A stretch of 64,000 nt of DNA, from positions 2,232,001-2,296,000 of the forward strand of contig NZ_JAGPYQ010000001.1 of assembly GCF_018070025.1 (NCBI RefSeq). Reading direction: 5' to 3'. The notes beneath the pieces are model-generated. The model was given only the letters and a program-made list of their open reading frames with translations. It was not told the origin of the DNA and did not search any database. A program made the position numbers and the translations under genes. Every line of letters starts with the position of its first letter. The first letter of the stretch is position 1. This document shows, in pieces, positions 26,463-35,236 of the stretch. The stretch comes from Streptomyces liliiviolaceus (lineage in GTDB: Bacteria; Actinomycetota; Actinomycetes; Streptomycetales; Streptomycetaceae).

Positions 26463-27821
26463 GTGGGACGACTCTTCGGGACGGACGGCGTACGTGGTGT
26501 CGCCAACGCGGATCTGACGGCAGAGCTCACGCTCGGCCTCTCCGTGGCGGCGGCGCACGTACTGGCCGAAGCGGGAACCTTCGAAGGCCACCGGCCGACG
26601 GCGGTGGTCGGACGGGACCCGCGTGCGTCCGGGGAGTTCCTGGAGGCCGCCGTGGTCGCCGGCCTCGCCAGCGCCGGTGTGGACGTGCTGCGCGTCGGCG
26701 TCCTGCCGACCCCCGCGGTGGCGTACCTCACGGGTGCCCTCGGCGCCGACCTCGGTGTGATGCTCTCCGCGAGCCACAACGCCATGCCGGACAACGGCGT
26801 CAAGTTCTTCGCCCGCGGCGGGCACAAGCTCGCCGACGAGCTGGAGGACCGGATCGAGTCCGTCTACGAGGAGCACCGCACCGGCGCCCCCTGGGACCGG
26901 CCGACCGGCTCCGGCGTCGGACGCGTCCGCTCGTACGAGGAGGGCTTCGAGAAGTACGTCGCCCATCTCCTCGGCGCCGTCCCGAACCGGCTGGACGGTC
27001 TGAAGGTCGTCCTCGACGAGGCGCACGGCGCTGCCGCGCGGGTCTCGCCCGAGGCCTTCACGCGCGCGGGCGCCGAGATCGTCACGATCGGCGCGGAGCC
27101 CGACGGCCTCAACATCAACGACGGCTGCGGCTCCACCCATCTCGGTCTGCTGAAGGCCGCCGTCATCGAGCACGGCGCCGATCTCGGTATCGCGCACGAC
27201 GGTGACGCCGACCGGTGCCTCGCCGTGGACCACACCGGTGCGGAGGTCGACGGGGACCAGATCCTGGCCGTGCTCGCGCTCGCGATGCGGGAGCGGTCCG
27301 AGCTGCGGTCCGACACCGTGGTCGCCACGGTCATGTCGAACCTCGGGTTCAAGCTGGCCATGGAGCGTGAAGGCGTGTCCCTCGTGCAGACCGGGGTCGG
27401 CGACCGGTATGTGCTGGAGGAGATGAAGAGCCACGATTACGCGCTCGGCGGTGAGCAGTCCGGGCACGTGATCATCCTGGATCACGCGACGACCGGCGAC
27501 GGGACGCTGACGGGGCTGCTGCTGGCGGCCCGGGTCGCGCAGACCGGGCGTACGCTGCGGGATCTCGCGTCCGTGATGGAGCGGTTGCCGCAGGTGCTGA
27601 TCAATGTGCCCGACGTCGATCGGTCGCGGGTGTCGACGTCCGCGGAGCTCGCTGCCGCGGTGAGTGAGGCCGAGCGGGAGCTTGGCGCGACCGGGCGGGT
27701 GCTGTTGCGGCCTTCCGGGACCGAGCCGCTGGTGCGGGTCATGGTCGAGGCCGCTGATATCGATCAGGCTCGGGCTGTGGCGGGGCGGCTTGCTGACGCG
27801 GTGAAGTCTGCGCTCGGCTGA
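26463..27821 (+). CDS. glmM: Phosphoglucosamine mutase
   Basis: Converts glucosamine-6-phosphate to glucosamine-1-phosphate for UDP-GlcNAc and peptidoglycan. The catalytic phosphoserine S104 is in [15 protein letters not shown]; the Mg-binding loop is [12 protein letters not shown]; the sugar loop is GGEQSGHVI; the phosphate loop is [14 protein letters not shown]. 452 aa, GTG start after GGAGGACACCA. It supplies the step after GlmS, which is encoded 1.7 kb downstream. Confidence 0.97.
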   Translation: MGRLFGTDGVRGVANADLTAELTLGLSVAAAHVLAEAGTFEGHRPTAVVGRDPRASGEFLEAAVVAGLASAGVDVLRVGVLPTPAVAYLTGALGADLGVMLSASHNAMPDNGVKFFARGGHKLADELEDRIESVYEEHRTGAPWDRPTGSGVGRVRSYEEGFEKYVAHLLGAVPNRLDGLKVVLDEAHGAAARVSPEAFTRAGAEIVTIGAEPDGLNINDGCGSTHLGLLKAAVIEHGADLGIAHDGDADRCLAVDHTGAEVDGDQILAVLALAMRERSELRSDTVVATVMSNLGFKLAMEREGVSLVQTGVGDRYVLEEMKSHDYALGGEQSGHVIILDHATTGDGTLTGLLLAARVAQTGRTLRDLASVMERLPQVLINVPDVDRSRVSTSAELAAAVSEAERELGATGRVLLRPSGTEPLVRVMVEAADIDQARAVAGRLADAVKSALG

Positions 27822-27892
27822 GCCGGGGTTCTTGTTCTGGGCCCCGGGCCCGGGGTGGGGGCTTGGGGTTCGTTGCGGGGTGCGGGTGCGTT

Positions 27893-27957
27893 GTGGCTGG
27901 TCGCGCAGTTCCCCGCGCCCCTAAGGGCAAAAGACTGCGCCGTTCCCCGCGCCCCTG
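27893..27957. repeat. Intergenic repeat cluster, 2 cores
   Basis: Cores at 27909 and 27943, head TGTGGCTGGTCGCGCAG, linker GGGCAAAAGACTGCGCCG. It fills the space between the convergent ends of glmM and coaA. Confidence 0.9.
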
Positions 27958-27967
27958 AATCGGCTGT

Positions 27968-28957
27968 TCAGAGTTTTCTTAGGCTCAGCTTCTGGACCTT
28001 GTGGTCCTGGCCTTTGCGGACCACCAGGGTGGCTCGGCCTCGGGTGGGGGCCACGTTCTCCAGGAGGTTGACCTTGTTGACCGTTCGCCAGGTCGTGCGG
28101 GCGTAGTCGAGGGCCTCCTCCTCGGAGACCTGGGTGTACTTGCGGAAGTACGAGGACGGGTTCTGGAACGCCGTCTCGCGCAGCCGGCGGAAGCGGTTCA
28201 GGTACCAGCGCTCGATGTCCTCCTCCCGCGCGTCCACGTACACGCTGAAGTCGAAGTAGTCGGCGAGGCCGACGCGGGTGCGGCCGTCCTTGCCGGGGAG
28301 GGCGGGCTGCAGGACGTTCAGGCCCTCGACGATCAGGATGTCGGGGCGGCGGACGGTGAGTCGCTCGTCGGGGACGATGTCGTAGATGAGGTGGGAGTAG
28401 ACCGGGGCCGTCACCTCGTCCTTGCCCGCCTTGATGTCGGCGACGAACCGGGTCAGCGCCCGGCGGTCGTACGACTCCGGGAACCCCTTCCTGGACATCA
28501 GCCCGCGCGCCTGCAGTTCCTTCGTGGGCAGCAGGAAACCGTCCGTGGTGACCCGCTCGACCCGCGGATGCTCCGGCCAGCGGGACAGCAGGGCCTGCAG
28601 CAGGCGGGCGACGGTGGACTTGCCGACGGCGACCGAACCCGCCACGCCTATCACGAACGGCGTACCGGACTGCGACCCCTTCTCGCCGAGGAAGGTGTTC
28701 AGGGCGCCGCGCAGGCCGTCGGTCGCGCCCACGTAGAGATTGAGGAGCCGGGACAGCGGCAGATAGATGTCCCGTACCTCGTCGAGGTCGATGACATCGC
28801 CGAGACCCCGCAGTCTCTCCACCTCCTCGGCGGTCAGCGGAAGAGGTGTCTTCTCACGCAGCGCGCTCCACTGGGCACGGGTGAGGTCGACGTAGGGAGT
28901 CGCCTCCGGCCTGGGCCGGTGGGCGCTCCGCGGCAACGAGGAGACCGATGAGATCAC
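27968..28957 (-). CDS. coaA: Pantothenate kinase, type I
   Basis: Phosphorylates pantothenate, the first committed step of coenzyme A synthesis. 329 aa with P-loop [51 protein letters not shown] and [10 protein letters not shown], all typical of the CoaA (PanK-I) family. It is convergent with glmM and divergent from the short gene at 29123. The start ATG is at 28957. Confidence 0.96.
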   Translation of the reverse strand: MISSVSSLPRSAHRPRPEATPYVDLTRAQWSALREKTPLPLTAEEVERLRGLGDVIDLDEVRDIYLPLSRLLNLYVGATDGLRGALNTFLGEKGSQSGTPFVIGVAGSVAVGKSTVARLLQALLSRWPEHPRVERVTTDGFLLPTKELQARGLMSRKGFPESYDRRALTRFVADIKAGKDEVTAPVYSHLIYDIVPDERLTVRRPDILIVEGLNVLQPALPGKDGRTRVGLADYFDFSVYVDAREEDIERWYLNRFRRLRETAFQNPSSYFRKYTQVSEEEALDYARTTWRTVNKVNLLENVAPTRGRATLVVRKGQDHKVQKLSLRKL

Positions 28958-29122
28958 AGTCCATTGTTACGGGAGTTTGAACGAACCGTCGGGTGGAGTC
29001 CGTCACGCCGTGCCTGTGTTCGGGCGCGTCCGAACCCTGGACCGGTGGGGCGCATGGGCATAGCGTGCCGCCCACCCGGGAGCGAGCCGCCTTCCGGGAC
29101 GCCGGTGGTGGGGATGGTCGTC

Positions 29123-29389
29123 ATGACCGTACGTTTCCGAGTGCGTGGCCTGGTGGGCACAAGAGCCGGGCTCACAAGAACCGGGCGCAGACCCGGTCCC
29201 GGTCCGGTAGATGTGGCCGGTCAGGTGTGCAGTGAACTGGCCGTCGATCTGCCGGACGAGGACCTGGGGGAGTACCTCTACGACTGCATCGACCTCTACC
29301 GGATGGGCAGCAAACCGCGCTGCGAGGAGGTCGAGTATCTCGGGATGGTGCAGGACGCGATCGACCGGATCGAGCGCGGGGAGCAGTAA
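29123..29389 (+). CDS. Small conserved hypothetical protein
   Basis: No function recognised. The reliable part is the C-terminal 55 residues (CSELAVDLPDEDLGEYLYDC then IDLYRMGSKPRCEEVEYLG), acidic and helical, with three cysteines. I set the start at ATG 29123 (88 aa). ATG 29114 is equally possible; an upstream frame open to 28964 is Arg/Pro-rich and looks like non-coding translation. It lies between coaA and glmS. Confidence 0.55.
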   Translation: MTVRFRVRGLVGTRAGLTRTGRRPGPGPVDVAGQVCSELAVDLPDEDLGEYLYDCIDLYRMGSKPRCEEVEYLGMVQDAIDRIERGEQ

Positions 29390-29503
29390 CCGGCGAACGG
29401 CCCGGCCCGCGACCCGCCCGTGGCTCGGCCCGTGGCTCGGCAATTTCCGATATCGGGCACGCGGTGCCTCCGCCGGGCGCCGGTCGGCCCCTAGGCTGCC
29501 GTC

Positions 29504-31351
29504 ATGTGCGGAATCGTGGGATACGTGGGGTCGCAGTCGGCGCTCGATGTCGTGGTCGCCGGACTGAAGCGGCTGGAGTACCGGGGGTACGACTCGGCGG
29601 GCATCGCGGTGCTCGCCGACGGCGGGATGGCCGCGGCGAAGAAGGCCGGCAAGCTCGCCAATCTGGAGAAGGAGCTGGTGGAGCGGCCGTTGCCGGCCGG
29701 TTCCACGGGGATCGGGCACACCCGCTGGGCCACGCACGGCGGCCCTACGGACGCGAACGCGCATCCGCATCTCGACAACGCGGGACGGGTCGCGGTCGTC
29801 CACAACGGCATCATCGAGAACTTCGCCGAGCTGCGGGCCGAGCTGACCGAGCGGGGACACGCGCTCTCCTCCGAGACGGACACCGAAGTCGTCGCGCACC
29901 TCCTCGCCGAGGAGTTCTCCGCGTGCGCCGACCTCGCCGAGTCCATGCGGCTGGTGTGCCGGCGGCTCGAAGGGGCCTTCACGCTGGTGGCCGCGCACGC
30001 CGATGAGCCGGACGTGGTGGTCGGCGCCCGGCGCAACTCGCCGCTCGTCGTGGGCGTCGGGGAGGGCGAGGCCTTCCTCGCCTCGGACGTCGCCGCGTTC
30101 ATCGCGCACACCCGGTCCGCGATCGAGCTGGGGCAGGACCAGGTCGTCGAACTGCGGCGCGACGGCGTGCACGTCACCGGGTTCGACGGATCGCCGGCCG
30201 AGACCCGCTCGTACCACGTCGACTGGGACGTGTCCGCCGCCGAGAAGGGCGGCTACGACTACTTCATGCTCAAGGAGATCGCCGAGCAGCCGAAGGCGGT
30301 CGCCGACACGCTGCTCGGCCGTATCGACGCGAGCGGTTCGCTGACGCTCGACGAGGTGCGCATCGCGCCCGGGGCGCTGCGGGAGGTCGACAAGGTCGTC
30401 GTGGTGGCCTGCGGGACCGCCTTCCACGCCGGGCTCATCGCCAAGTACGCCATCGAGCACTGGACGCGGATCCCGTGCGAGGTGGAGCTGGCGAGCGAGT
30501 TCCGGTACCGGGACCCGATCCTGGACGCGCGGACGCTGGTCATCGCGATCTCGCAGTCCGGGGAGACCATGGACACGCTGATGGCGCTGCGGCACGCGCG
30601 GGAGCAGGGGGCGAAGGTCCTGGCCGTCTGCAACACGAACGGTTCGACGATCCCGCGCGAGTCGGACGCGGTGCTCTACACGCACGCTGGGCCCGAGGTG
30701 GCGGTCGCCTCCACGAAGGCGTTCCTGACGCAGCTCGTGGCCTGCTACCTGGTCGCCCTGTACCTGGGGCAGGTGCGCGGCACGAAGTGGGGCGACGAGA
30801 TCCGGGCCGTCGTACGCGACCTGTCCCGGATCTCCGAGGAGGTCGAACAGGTCCTGGAGACGATGGAGCCGGTACGGGAGTTGGCGCGCTCCCTGGCCTC
30901 GAAGAACACCGTGCTGTTCCTGGGCCGGCACGTGGGCTACCCGGTCGCCCTGGAGGGCGCGCTCAAGCTCAAGGAACTCGCCTACATGCACGCCGAGGGC
31001 TTCGCGGCGGGCGAGCTGAAGCACGGGCCGATCGCTCTGATCGAGGACGACCTGCCGGTGGTCGTGGTGGTGCCGTCGCCGAAGGGGCGCTCGGTGCTGC
31101 ACGACAAGATCGTCTCCAACATCCAGGAGATCCGGGCGCGGGGTGCGCGGACGATCGTGATCGCGGAGGAGGGGGACGAGACGGTGGTCCCGTACGCGGA
31201 CCACCTGATCCGCATCCCCGCGACGCCGGTGCTGTTGCAGCCGCTGGTCGCGACGGTGCCGTTGCAGGTCTTCGCCTGCGAACTGGCGACCGCCCGCGGC
31301 AACGAGGTGGATCAGCCGCGCAACTTGGCGAAGTCGGTGACGGTGGAATAG
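29504..31351 (+). CDS. glmS: Glutamine-fructose-6-phosphate aminotransferase (isomerizing)
   Basis: Makes glucosamine-6-phosphate from fructose-6-phosphate and glutamine. The nucleophile Cys2 begins MCGIVGYVG; the glutaminase domain covers about 1-220 (HTRWATHG, NGIIENFAEL), two SIS domains follow (ISQSGETMDTLMALRHA; GRHVGYPVALEGALKLKELA), ending AKSVTVE. 615 aa. Its last 40 nt overlap the 3' end of the convergent DUF397 gene. No glmS ribozyme is visible in the 114-nt leader. Confidence 0.96.
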   Translation: MCGIVGYVGSQSALDVVVAGLKRLEYRGYDSAGIAVLADGGMAAAKKAGKLANLEKELVERPLPAGSTGIGHTRWATHGGPTDANAHPHLDNAGRVAVVHNGIIENFAELRAELTERGHALSSETDTEVVAHLLAEEFSACADLAESMRLVCRRLEGAFTLVAAHADEPDVVVGARRNSPLVVGVGEGEAFLASDVAAFIAHTRSAIELGQDQVVELRRDGVHVTGFDGSPAETRSYHVDWDVSAAEKGGYDYFMLKEIAEQPKAVADTLLGRIDASGSLTLDEVRIAPGALREVDKVVVVACGTAFHAGLIAKYAIEHWTRIPCEVELASEFRYRDPILDARTLVIAISQSGETMDTLMALRHAREQGAKVLAVCNTNGSTIPRESDAVLYTHAGPEVAVASTKAFLTQLVACYLVALYLGQVRGTKWGDEIRAVVRDLSRISEEVEQVLETMEPVRELARSLASKNTVLFLGRHVGYPVALEGALKLKELAYMHAEGFAAGELKHGPIALIEDDLPVVVVVPSPKGRSVLHDKIVSNIQEIRARGARTIVIAEEGDETVVPYADHLIRIPATPVLLQPLVATVPLQVFACELATARGNEVDQPRNLAKSVTVE

Positions 31352-31536
31352 CGCTGCGCGAGGGCTTCGACGAAGGGGGTGAAGGCTCCGGCCGTGAAGG
31401 TGAGGGTGCCGTCGGCCGGGGTCTTTGAGTCGCGGACGGCTATGTGGGTGGGGGTGGTTGCGACCTCCACGCACTCGTTGCCGTCGCCCTCGCCCGAGTA
31501 GGAGGACTTCCGCCAGTTGTCCATGGGATGCCTCAT
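31312..31536 (-). CDS. DUF397 small protein of an abaA-like trio
   Basis: 74 aa with the DUF397 pattern: WRKSSYSGEGDGNECVEVA, then IAVRDSKTPADGTLTFTAGA, then FVEALAQ. These proteins accompany HTH/DUF5753 regulators in streptomycetes and affect development or antibiotic production in some cases. The start overlaps the upstream HTH gene (ATGA), so I keep ATG 31536; ATG 31524 is an alternative. The 3' end runs 40 nt into glmS on the other strand. Confidence 0.85.
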   Translation of the reverse strand: MRHPMDNWRKSSYSGEGDGNECVEVATTPTHIAVRDSKTPADGTLTFTAGAFTPFVEALAQRYSTVTDFAKLRG

Positions 31537-32363
31537 AGCTCTTTCGTCAGCTTGTGGATGAACTCGCGCGACTGTTCGGAGGCGAGCGAAGAGGCTTCCA
31601 CTGTACGGAAGCTCGTTCGGTAGGTGTTGAGCTGCGCATCGGCGTCAATGAAGACCGAGCCGTGCGGTGCGTCGCGCACCACGGTGTCCAGCTTGGGCAG
31701 GGGCCCGCCGACGTACGTCATCGTGCTGGACGCCTTGGCGAAGCCGTCCAGGTCGAAGGGGATGACTCGCAAGGTGATGTGGTCCGCTTCGGAAAGCGTG
31801 AGCAGTTGGGCGAGTTGTGCCTTCGAGGTGGCGCGGTCATCGACCCGGATCCGCAGTGCCGCCTCGTGAAGCACCACTTCGTACGGGACGCGGATCTCCT
31901 GGCGTGCCATCCGGTGGCGAATGCGCAACTCCACTTCCTCATCGGTGAGTTCGGGCAGCCTGGAGGCGAAGACAGCGCGTGCGTAATCCTCCGTCTGGAG
32001 CAGCCCTGGCACGTACAGGATGGCCACATGGCGTTGGAATCCGGCGTGGTGCTCCAACTCGGCGAGGTCCAGGAACGACGTGGGCAGTAGGCCCCGGTAC
32101 TCCTCCCACCACCCCTGTGTCCGATCCGTGGCCATCGCGACCAGGGCGTCGATGAACTCCGTGTCCGTGCACGCGTAGTGGGACGCGAGGCGGCGGAGGC
32201 GTTTCTCGCTCACGCCCGCCAGGCCGGACTCGATGTGGGTGATCTGGGCCGGGCTCACTCCGAGCAGTGCCGCCGCCTCGCGGGAGTTGAGGCCTGCGGC
32301 CTCGCGCAGTCTGCGCAGTTCGGTGGCCAGGCGCAGCTGGCGTGCCGTTGGTTCGCGCCTCAA
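31533..32363 (-). CDS. XRE-type HTH regulator with DUF5753 domain
   Basis: 276 aa. N-terminal HTH_XRE at about 15-65 (AAALLGVSPAQITHIESGLA), then the long DUF5753 region with the hallmark VPGLLQTEDYARAVF and, later, LRVIPFDLDG and FRTVEASSLASEQSREFI. Family members resemble WhiJ/abaA-orfA regulators and are typically paired with DUF397 proteins, as here. TTG start at 32363; a GTG in another frame close by makes the exact start uncertain. Probable operator in the divergent gap at 32447. Confidence 0.85.
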   Translation of the reverse strand: MRREPTARQLRLATELRRLREAAGLNSREAAALLGVSPAQITHIESGLAGVSEKRLRRLASHYACTDTEFIDALVAMATDRTQGWWEEYRGLLPTSFLDLAELEHHAGFQRHVAILYVPGLLQTEDYARAVFASRLPELTDEEVELRIRHRMARQEIRVPYEVVLHEAALRIRVDDRATSKAQLAQLLTLSEADHITLRVIPFDLDGFAKASSTMTYVGGPLPKLDTVVRDAPHGSVFIDADAQLNTYRTSFRTVEASSLASEQSREFIHKLTKEL

Positions 32364-32446
32364 AGCTCTCGACCACTCCTCAAGTTCAACGCGCCTACGA
32401 GCGTGACCCGTTCGGTGTCAGGTTACGCGACTCGCTTGCTGCATCT

Positions 32447-32458
32447 CTAAATTTAGAT
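32447..32458. promoter_or_regulatory. AT-rich perfect palindrome in divergent promoter region
   Basis: TCTAAATTTAGA is a perfect 12-bp palindrome in an AT-rich block (32445-32466), striking in this GC-rich chromosome. It lies in the 243-nt gap between the HTH gene and the ATPase gene, where an autoregulatory operator would be expected. A 29-codon ORF (32471-32560, M-Q-R-T-L-C-E-T-C-G) follows it but lacks a ribosome binding site. Confidence 0.45.
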
Positions 32459-32606
32459 ATACCGTCAGTGATGCAACGCACACTCTGCGAGACGTGCGGG
32501 GCTCCGGAAGCGCACCACTCCGTCCTGCCGGGACGGCTGAGGCATGCCCACCGCCCGTGATCGGCCGCAGATCTCCGAAACCCCACCACTGAAACGGAGT
32601 TGACGC

Positions 32607-33029
32607 ATGCCTGGAATCGAGACCGACGTGCCGTGGGAGTACTCCCTCTACATCCCCAACGACCTCAGAGCGGTCACGGTGAGCCGCCGTACCCTCCGGC
32701 TGATCCTCACCATGCACGGCCTGATCCGGCACGTCGACGTGGCCGAACTCCTCGCCGCCGAGCTGGTGAGCAACGCCGTACGCCACACCAAGGGCCCCGC
32801 CGCCCTCCGCGTGCGCTGGGCGGCCGGCGTACTTCGGATCGGCGCCTGGGACGCGGACCCCGGCCCGCCGGAACCGCCGTGCTCGACGGGCGACTTGCTC
32901 GACCTCTCGGAGGAGGGTCGCGGCCTCGCCCTGGTCAAGTCCTGCGCCGACACCTGGGGCTGGCACCCCCTGACGACCAACGGCAACGGCGGCAAGTACG
33001 TGTGGTGCGAGCTGGCCTCTACGGCGTGA
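32607..33029 (+). CDS. Anti-sigma-factor-like ATP-binding protein (HATPase_c_2)
   Basis: 140 aa with the GHKL kinase-like fold: N-box LAAELVSNAVRHTKGPAALR (about 49-68), G1 box WDADPG, G2 region SEEGRGLALVKSCADTWGWH. Such RsbW/SpoIIAB-like single-domain proteins commonly form a trio with HTH/DUF5753 and DUF397 proteins in streptomycetes. ATG with ACGGAG upstream. The partner sigma or anti-anti-sigma factor is not in the window. Confidence 0.85.
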   Translation: MPGIETDVPWEYSLYIPNDLRAVTVSRRTLRLILTMHGLIRHVDVAELLAAELVSNAVRHTKGPAALRVRWAAGVLRIGAWDADPGPPEPPCSTGDLLDLSEEGRGLALVKSCADTWGWHPLTTNGNGGKYVWCELASTA

Positions 33030-33109
33030 ACGTTTCATCGCAGCTCGAATGAGTGAACGCAGCTCAATTGTCTGGATCTTCAGCCTTTTACTCCATCAAG
33101 GTTTGACAC

Positions 33110-34039
33110 ATGGTCACATCAGCTCACGAGGGCATGCACCGGATCTTCCAGGAGCGGCCCGAGATCCTGGGGCCCGTTTTCGGGGTGCTGGGTGTCCCGT
33201 TCGCCGCGAAGGCGACCGTGGACGCCGTCACCACGGACGTTACGGAAGCCCGGCCGCTGGAACGCCGCGTGGACACCGTGCTGCGCATTGGGCCGTCCGA
33301 CGGCGAGGACTTCCTGCTCGCGATCGAGTCGCAGTCGGGCAAGAACAAGGAGAAGGCCGCGAGTTGGGCGTACTACGTCGCGTACCTGCAGTCGAAGTTC
33401 GGTCTGCCCGTGCTGCTCGTGGTGGTCTGCCAGGACAGGGCCACGGCCAAGTGGGCGGTCGGCCCCTTCGACTGCGGCACGCGCGGCTGGACCGCGCAGC
33501 GGACGTATCCGCTGGTCGCCGGGCCGGACAACCTGCCGGTGATCACTGACGCGAGAACCGCGTCGAAGAACCTCGCGCTGTCCGTGCTCTCAGCCGTGGC
33601 ACACGCCAGCGGTCCACAGGGCAGCGCCATACTGAAGGCGATCGCCCGCGCCGTTCAGGAACTTCACCAAACGGACCCCGTAACCGCCGGGTATTTCGCC
33701 GAGTTCCTGGACATCACCCTGGGGAACTCCCCAGCCGGAGATCAATGGAGGAAAGACATGTCGTTCGTCAGCTACTTCCCGGGCAGGGGGACCGTCCGCG
33801 AGACGGCTTACCTGGAAGGCAAGGCAGAAGGTAAGGCGGAGGGCGAGGCCAAGGGGATTCTGTCCGTGCTTGAGGTACGTGGCATCCCCGTACCGGAAAG
33901 CGTGCGCGAGCGCATCACCACCTGCATCGACCTCGGCCAGATGGACGCCTGGCTGCAGCGTTCTCGTACGGTCGAGCGCGTCGAGGATCTGTTCACCGAG
34001 GACCTGGAGGTCCCGCCGAGCACTCCAGGACAAGGCTGA
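33110..34039 (+). CDS. Rpn/YhgA-like PD-(D/E)XK nuclease-family protein
   Basis: 309 aa. A PD-(D/E)XK-like core is visible: RVDTVLRI, then LLAIESQSGKNKEKAASWAY and PVLLVVVCQD. The C-terminal half carries the EGKAEGKAEGEAKG repeat typical of Rpn/YhgA-like proteins, which are recombination-promoting nucleases often annotated as transposases. Streptomycetes have many such paralogues. The helical repeat before the last domain resembles RpnA tails. ATG 33110; no ribosome binding site is obvious, so ATG 33125 is a possible alternative. Confidence 0.7.
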   Translation: MVTSAHEGMHRIFQERPEILGPVFGVLGVPFAAKATVDAVTTDVTEARPLERRVDTVLRIGPSDGEDFLLAIESQSGKNKEKAASWAYYVAYLQSKFGLPVLLVVVCQDRATAKWAVGPFDCGTRGWTAQRTYPLVAGPDNLPVITDARTASKNLALSVLSAVAHASGPQGSAILKAIARAVQELHQTDPVTAGYFAEFLDITLGNSPAGDQWRKDMSFVSYFPGRGTVRETAYLEGKAEGKAEGEAKGILSVLEVRGIPVPESVRERITTCIDLGQMDAWLQRSRTVERVEDLFTEDLEVPPSTPGQG

Positions 34040-34072
34040 CTGAAGTAGCCGGGCGGGCCATAGGGTGCCCTG

Positions 34073-34444
34073 ATGAGCATCATCGGGGTCGGTATTGATG
34101 TGGCCGAGATCGAGCGGTTCGCTACGTCGTTGGAGCGGACGCCGGGGATGGCCGAGCGGCTGTTCCTGGAGAGCGAGCTGCTGCTGGGCAGTGGGGAGCG
34201 GCGGGGAGTTGCCTCTCTTGCCGCTCGCTTCGCCGCGAAGGAGGCGCTGGCCAAGGCGTTGGGGGCGCCCGGGGGGCTGCGGTGGACCGATGCCGAGGTG
34301 TATGTCGAGGAGAGTGGGCAGCCTCGGCTTCGGGTCACGGGGACCGTTGCTGCGCGGGCGGCGGAGTTGGGGGTGCGGTCTTGGCACGTATCGCTCAGCC
34401 ATGATGCGGGGGTGGCGTCCGCGGTGGTGATCGCGGAGGGGTAG
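34073..34444 (+). CDS. acpS: Holo-[acyl-carrier-protein] synthase
   Basis: Transfers 4'-phosphopantetheine from CoA to ACP. The 123-aa AcpS family motifs are [12 protein letters not shown] (Asp9) and [14 protein letters not shown] (Glu57, Lys61). It ends [19 protein letters not shown], as in the family. ATG start at 34073; no strong ribosome binding site. It precedes nnrD and alr, an order common in streptomycetes. Confidence 0.95.
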   Translation: MSIIGVGIDVAEIERFATSLERTPGMAERLFLESELLLGSGERRGVASLAARFAAKEALAKALGAPGGLRWTDAEVYVEESGQPRLRVTGTVAARAAELGVRSWHVSLSHDAGVASAVVIAEG

Positions 34445-34479
34445 CCGCTCCGCGGGGTGGTGTTCGTCTGCGGGTGGGT

Positions 34480-34555
34480 TGTGGCTGGTCGCGCCGTTCC
34501 CCGCGCCCCTTCAGGGCGAAAGGCAAAAGACTGCGCCGTTCCCCGCGCCCCTGAA
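34480..34555. repeat. Intergenic repeat cluster, 2 cores
   Basis: Cores at 34497 and 34539, with head TGTGGCTGGTCGCGCCG and linker GGCAAAAGACTGCGCCG. It lies between the convergent ends of acpS and the membrane-protein gene at 34583. Confidence 0.9.
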
Positions 34556-34582
34556 GGACCCGCCCCCTTTGGACGCTGTCGC

Positions 34583-34903
34583 CTACATGCCGCTCAAAGC
34601 CACCATCAGGGCCGCTACGGACAGTGCCGTGGTTGCTGCGTAGGTGGCGCCTGCTGTCAGCATTGCTTTTGTGGTTGGTAGGCGGTTGCGTGTTGCCAAG
34701 TAGATGATCAGGGCCACCGTGAAGCCCAGTAATGCGTGGAAGAGCGTCAGTAGCCAGCCCGCGCCCACGGCCACCACCGCGCCGCCGGTGGCCAGCAGCG
34801 CTCCCGTCGGGGTGAGGTCGAGCCGGGCGATCGGGTAGGTCACGGCGCCGGCGATCAGGACCACGACCGTGGTGGCTATGGCAATCGCGAGGACATCGCT
34901 CAT
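34583..34903 (-). CDS. Small integral membrane protein, unknown function
   Basis: 106 aa with three to four hydrophobic segments (AIAIATTVVVLIAGAVTYPI, ATGGAVVAVGAGWLLTLFHA, GFTVALIIYLATR, ATTALSVAALMVAL). I do not recognise a family. ATG 34903 with GAAGG in the leader. It is divergent from nnrD. Confidence 0.7.
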   Translation of the reverse strand: MSDVLAIAIATTVVVLIAGAVTYPIARLDLTPTGALLATGGAVVAVGAGWLLTLFHALLGFTVALIIYLATRNRLPTTKAMLTAGATYAATTALSVAALMVALSGM

Positions 34904-35161
34904 GCGGACGACCTTCCGATCAGTGCCGACGTCTGTCCGATCGGCAGGCTCGCGGATTCACCGGGTTAGATGACTTACGGAGGCGCGCGGTTGCGTGCTG
35001 TCCCGCGGCCCGAGGGGGCGTGGCGGGATGTGCGGCCGCAGCGTACGACGACTCCCACCCACCGATCCCTCAGGTGGGACACCCGTACGTTTCCGGCTGC
35101 GGACGCATGTCCCGACACGCCCCCGAACCCGGAGGACGAAACCCCCGCCCCCACCCACCCA

Positions 35162-35188
35162 GGGGCGCGGGGAACTGCGCGACCAGCC
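35162..35188. repeat. Intergenic repeat, 1 core, reverse orientation
   Basis: GGGGCGCGGGGAA (35162-35174) followed by CTGCGCGACCAGCCCCCACC, the exact reverse of the usual head. It sits about 50 nt before the nnrD start. The remainder of 34904-35236 is Pro/Arg-codon-like GC-rich sequence with no supportable gene. Confidence 0.85.
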
Positions 35189-35236
35189 CCCACCGGCCCC
35201 CAGCCGAAAAGGACGGCGTAGGGGAGACTCGAAACC

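Noticed and set aside
28964..29122. N-terminal extension of the small gene at 29123
   Set aside because: Arg/Pro-rich translation without coding look; downstream ATGs fit better.
29390..29503. glmS ribozyme
   Set aside because: The 114-nt leader is too short and has no recognisable P1-P2 core; the ribozyme is typical of Firmicutes.
32342..32560. 72-codon ORF in the divergent gap
   Set aside because: Overlaps the 5' end of the HTH gene and lacks a ribosome binding site; the 29-codon part with CETCG is too short to support.
33110..34039. Transposase or insertion sequence
   Set aside because: PD-(D/E)XK Rpn-like family proteins are sometimes labelled transposase, but there are no terminal inverted repeats or target duplications around the gene.
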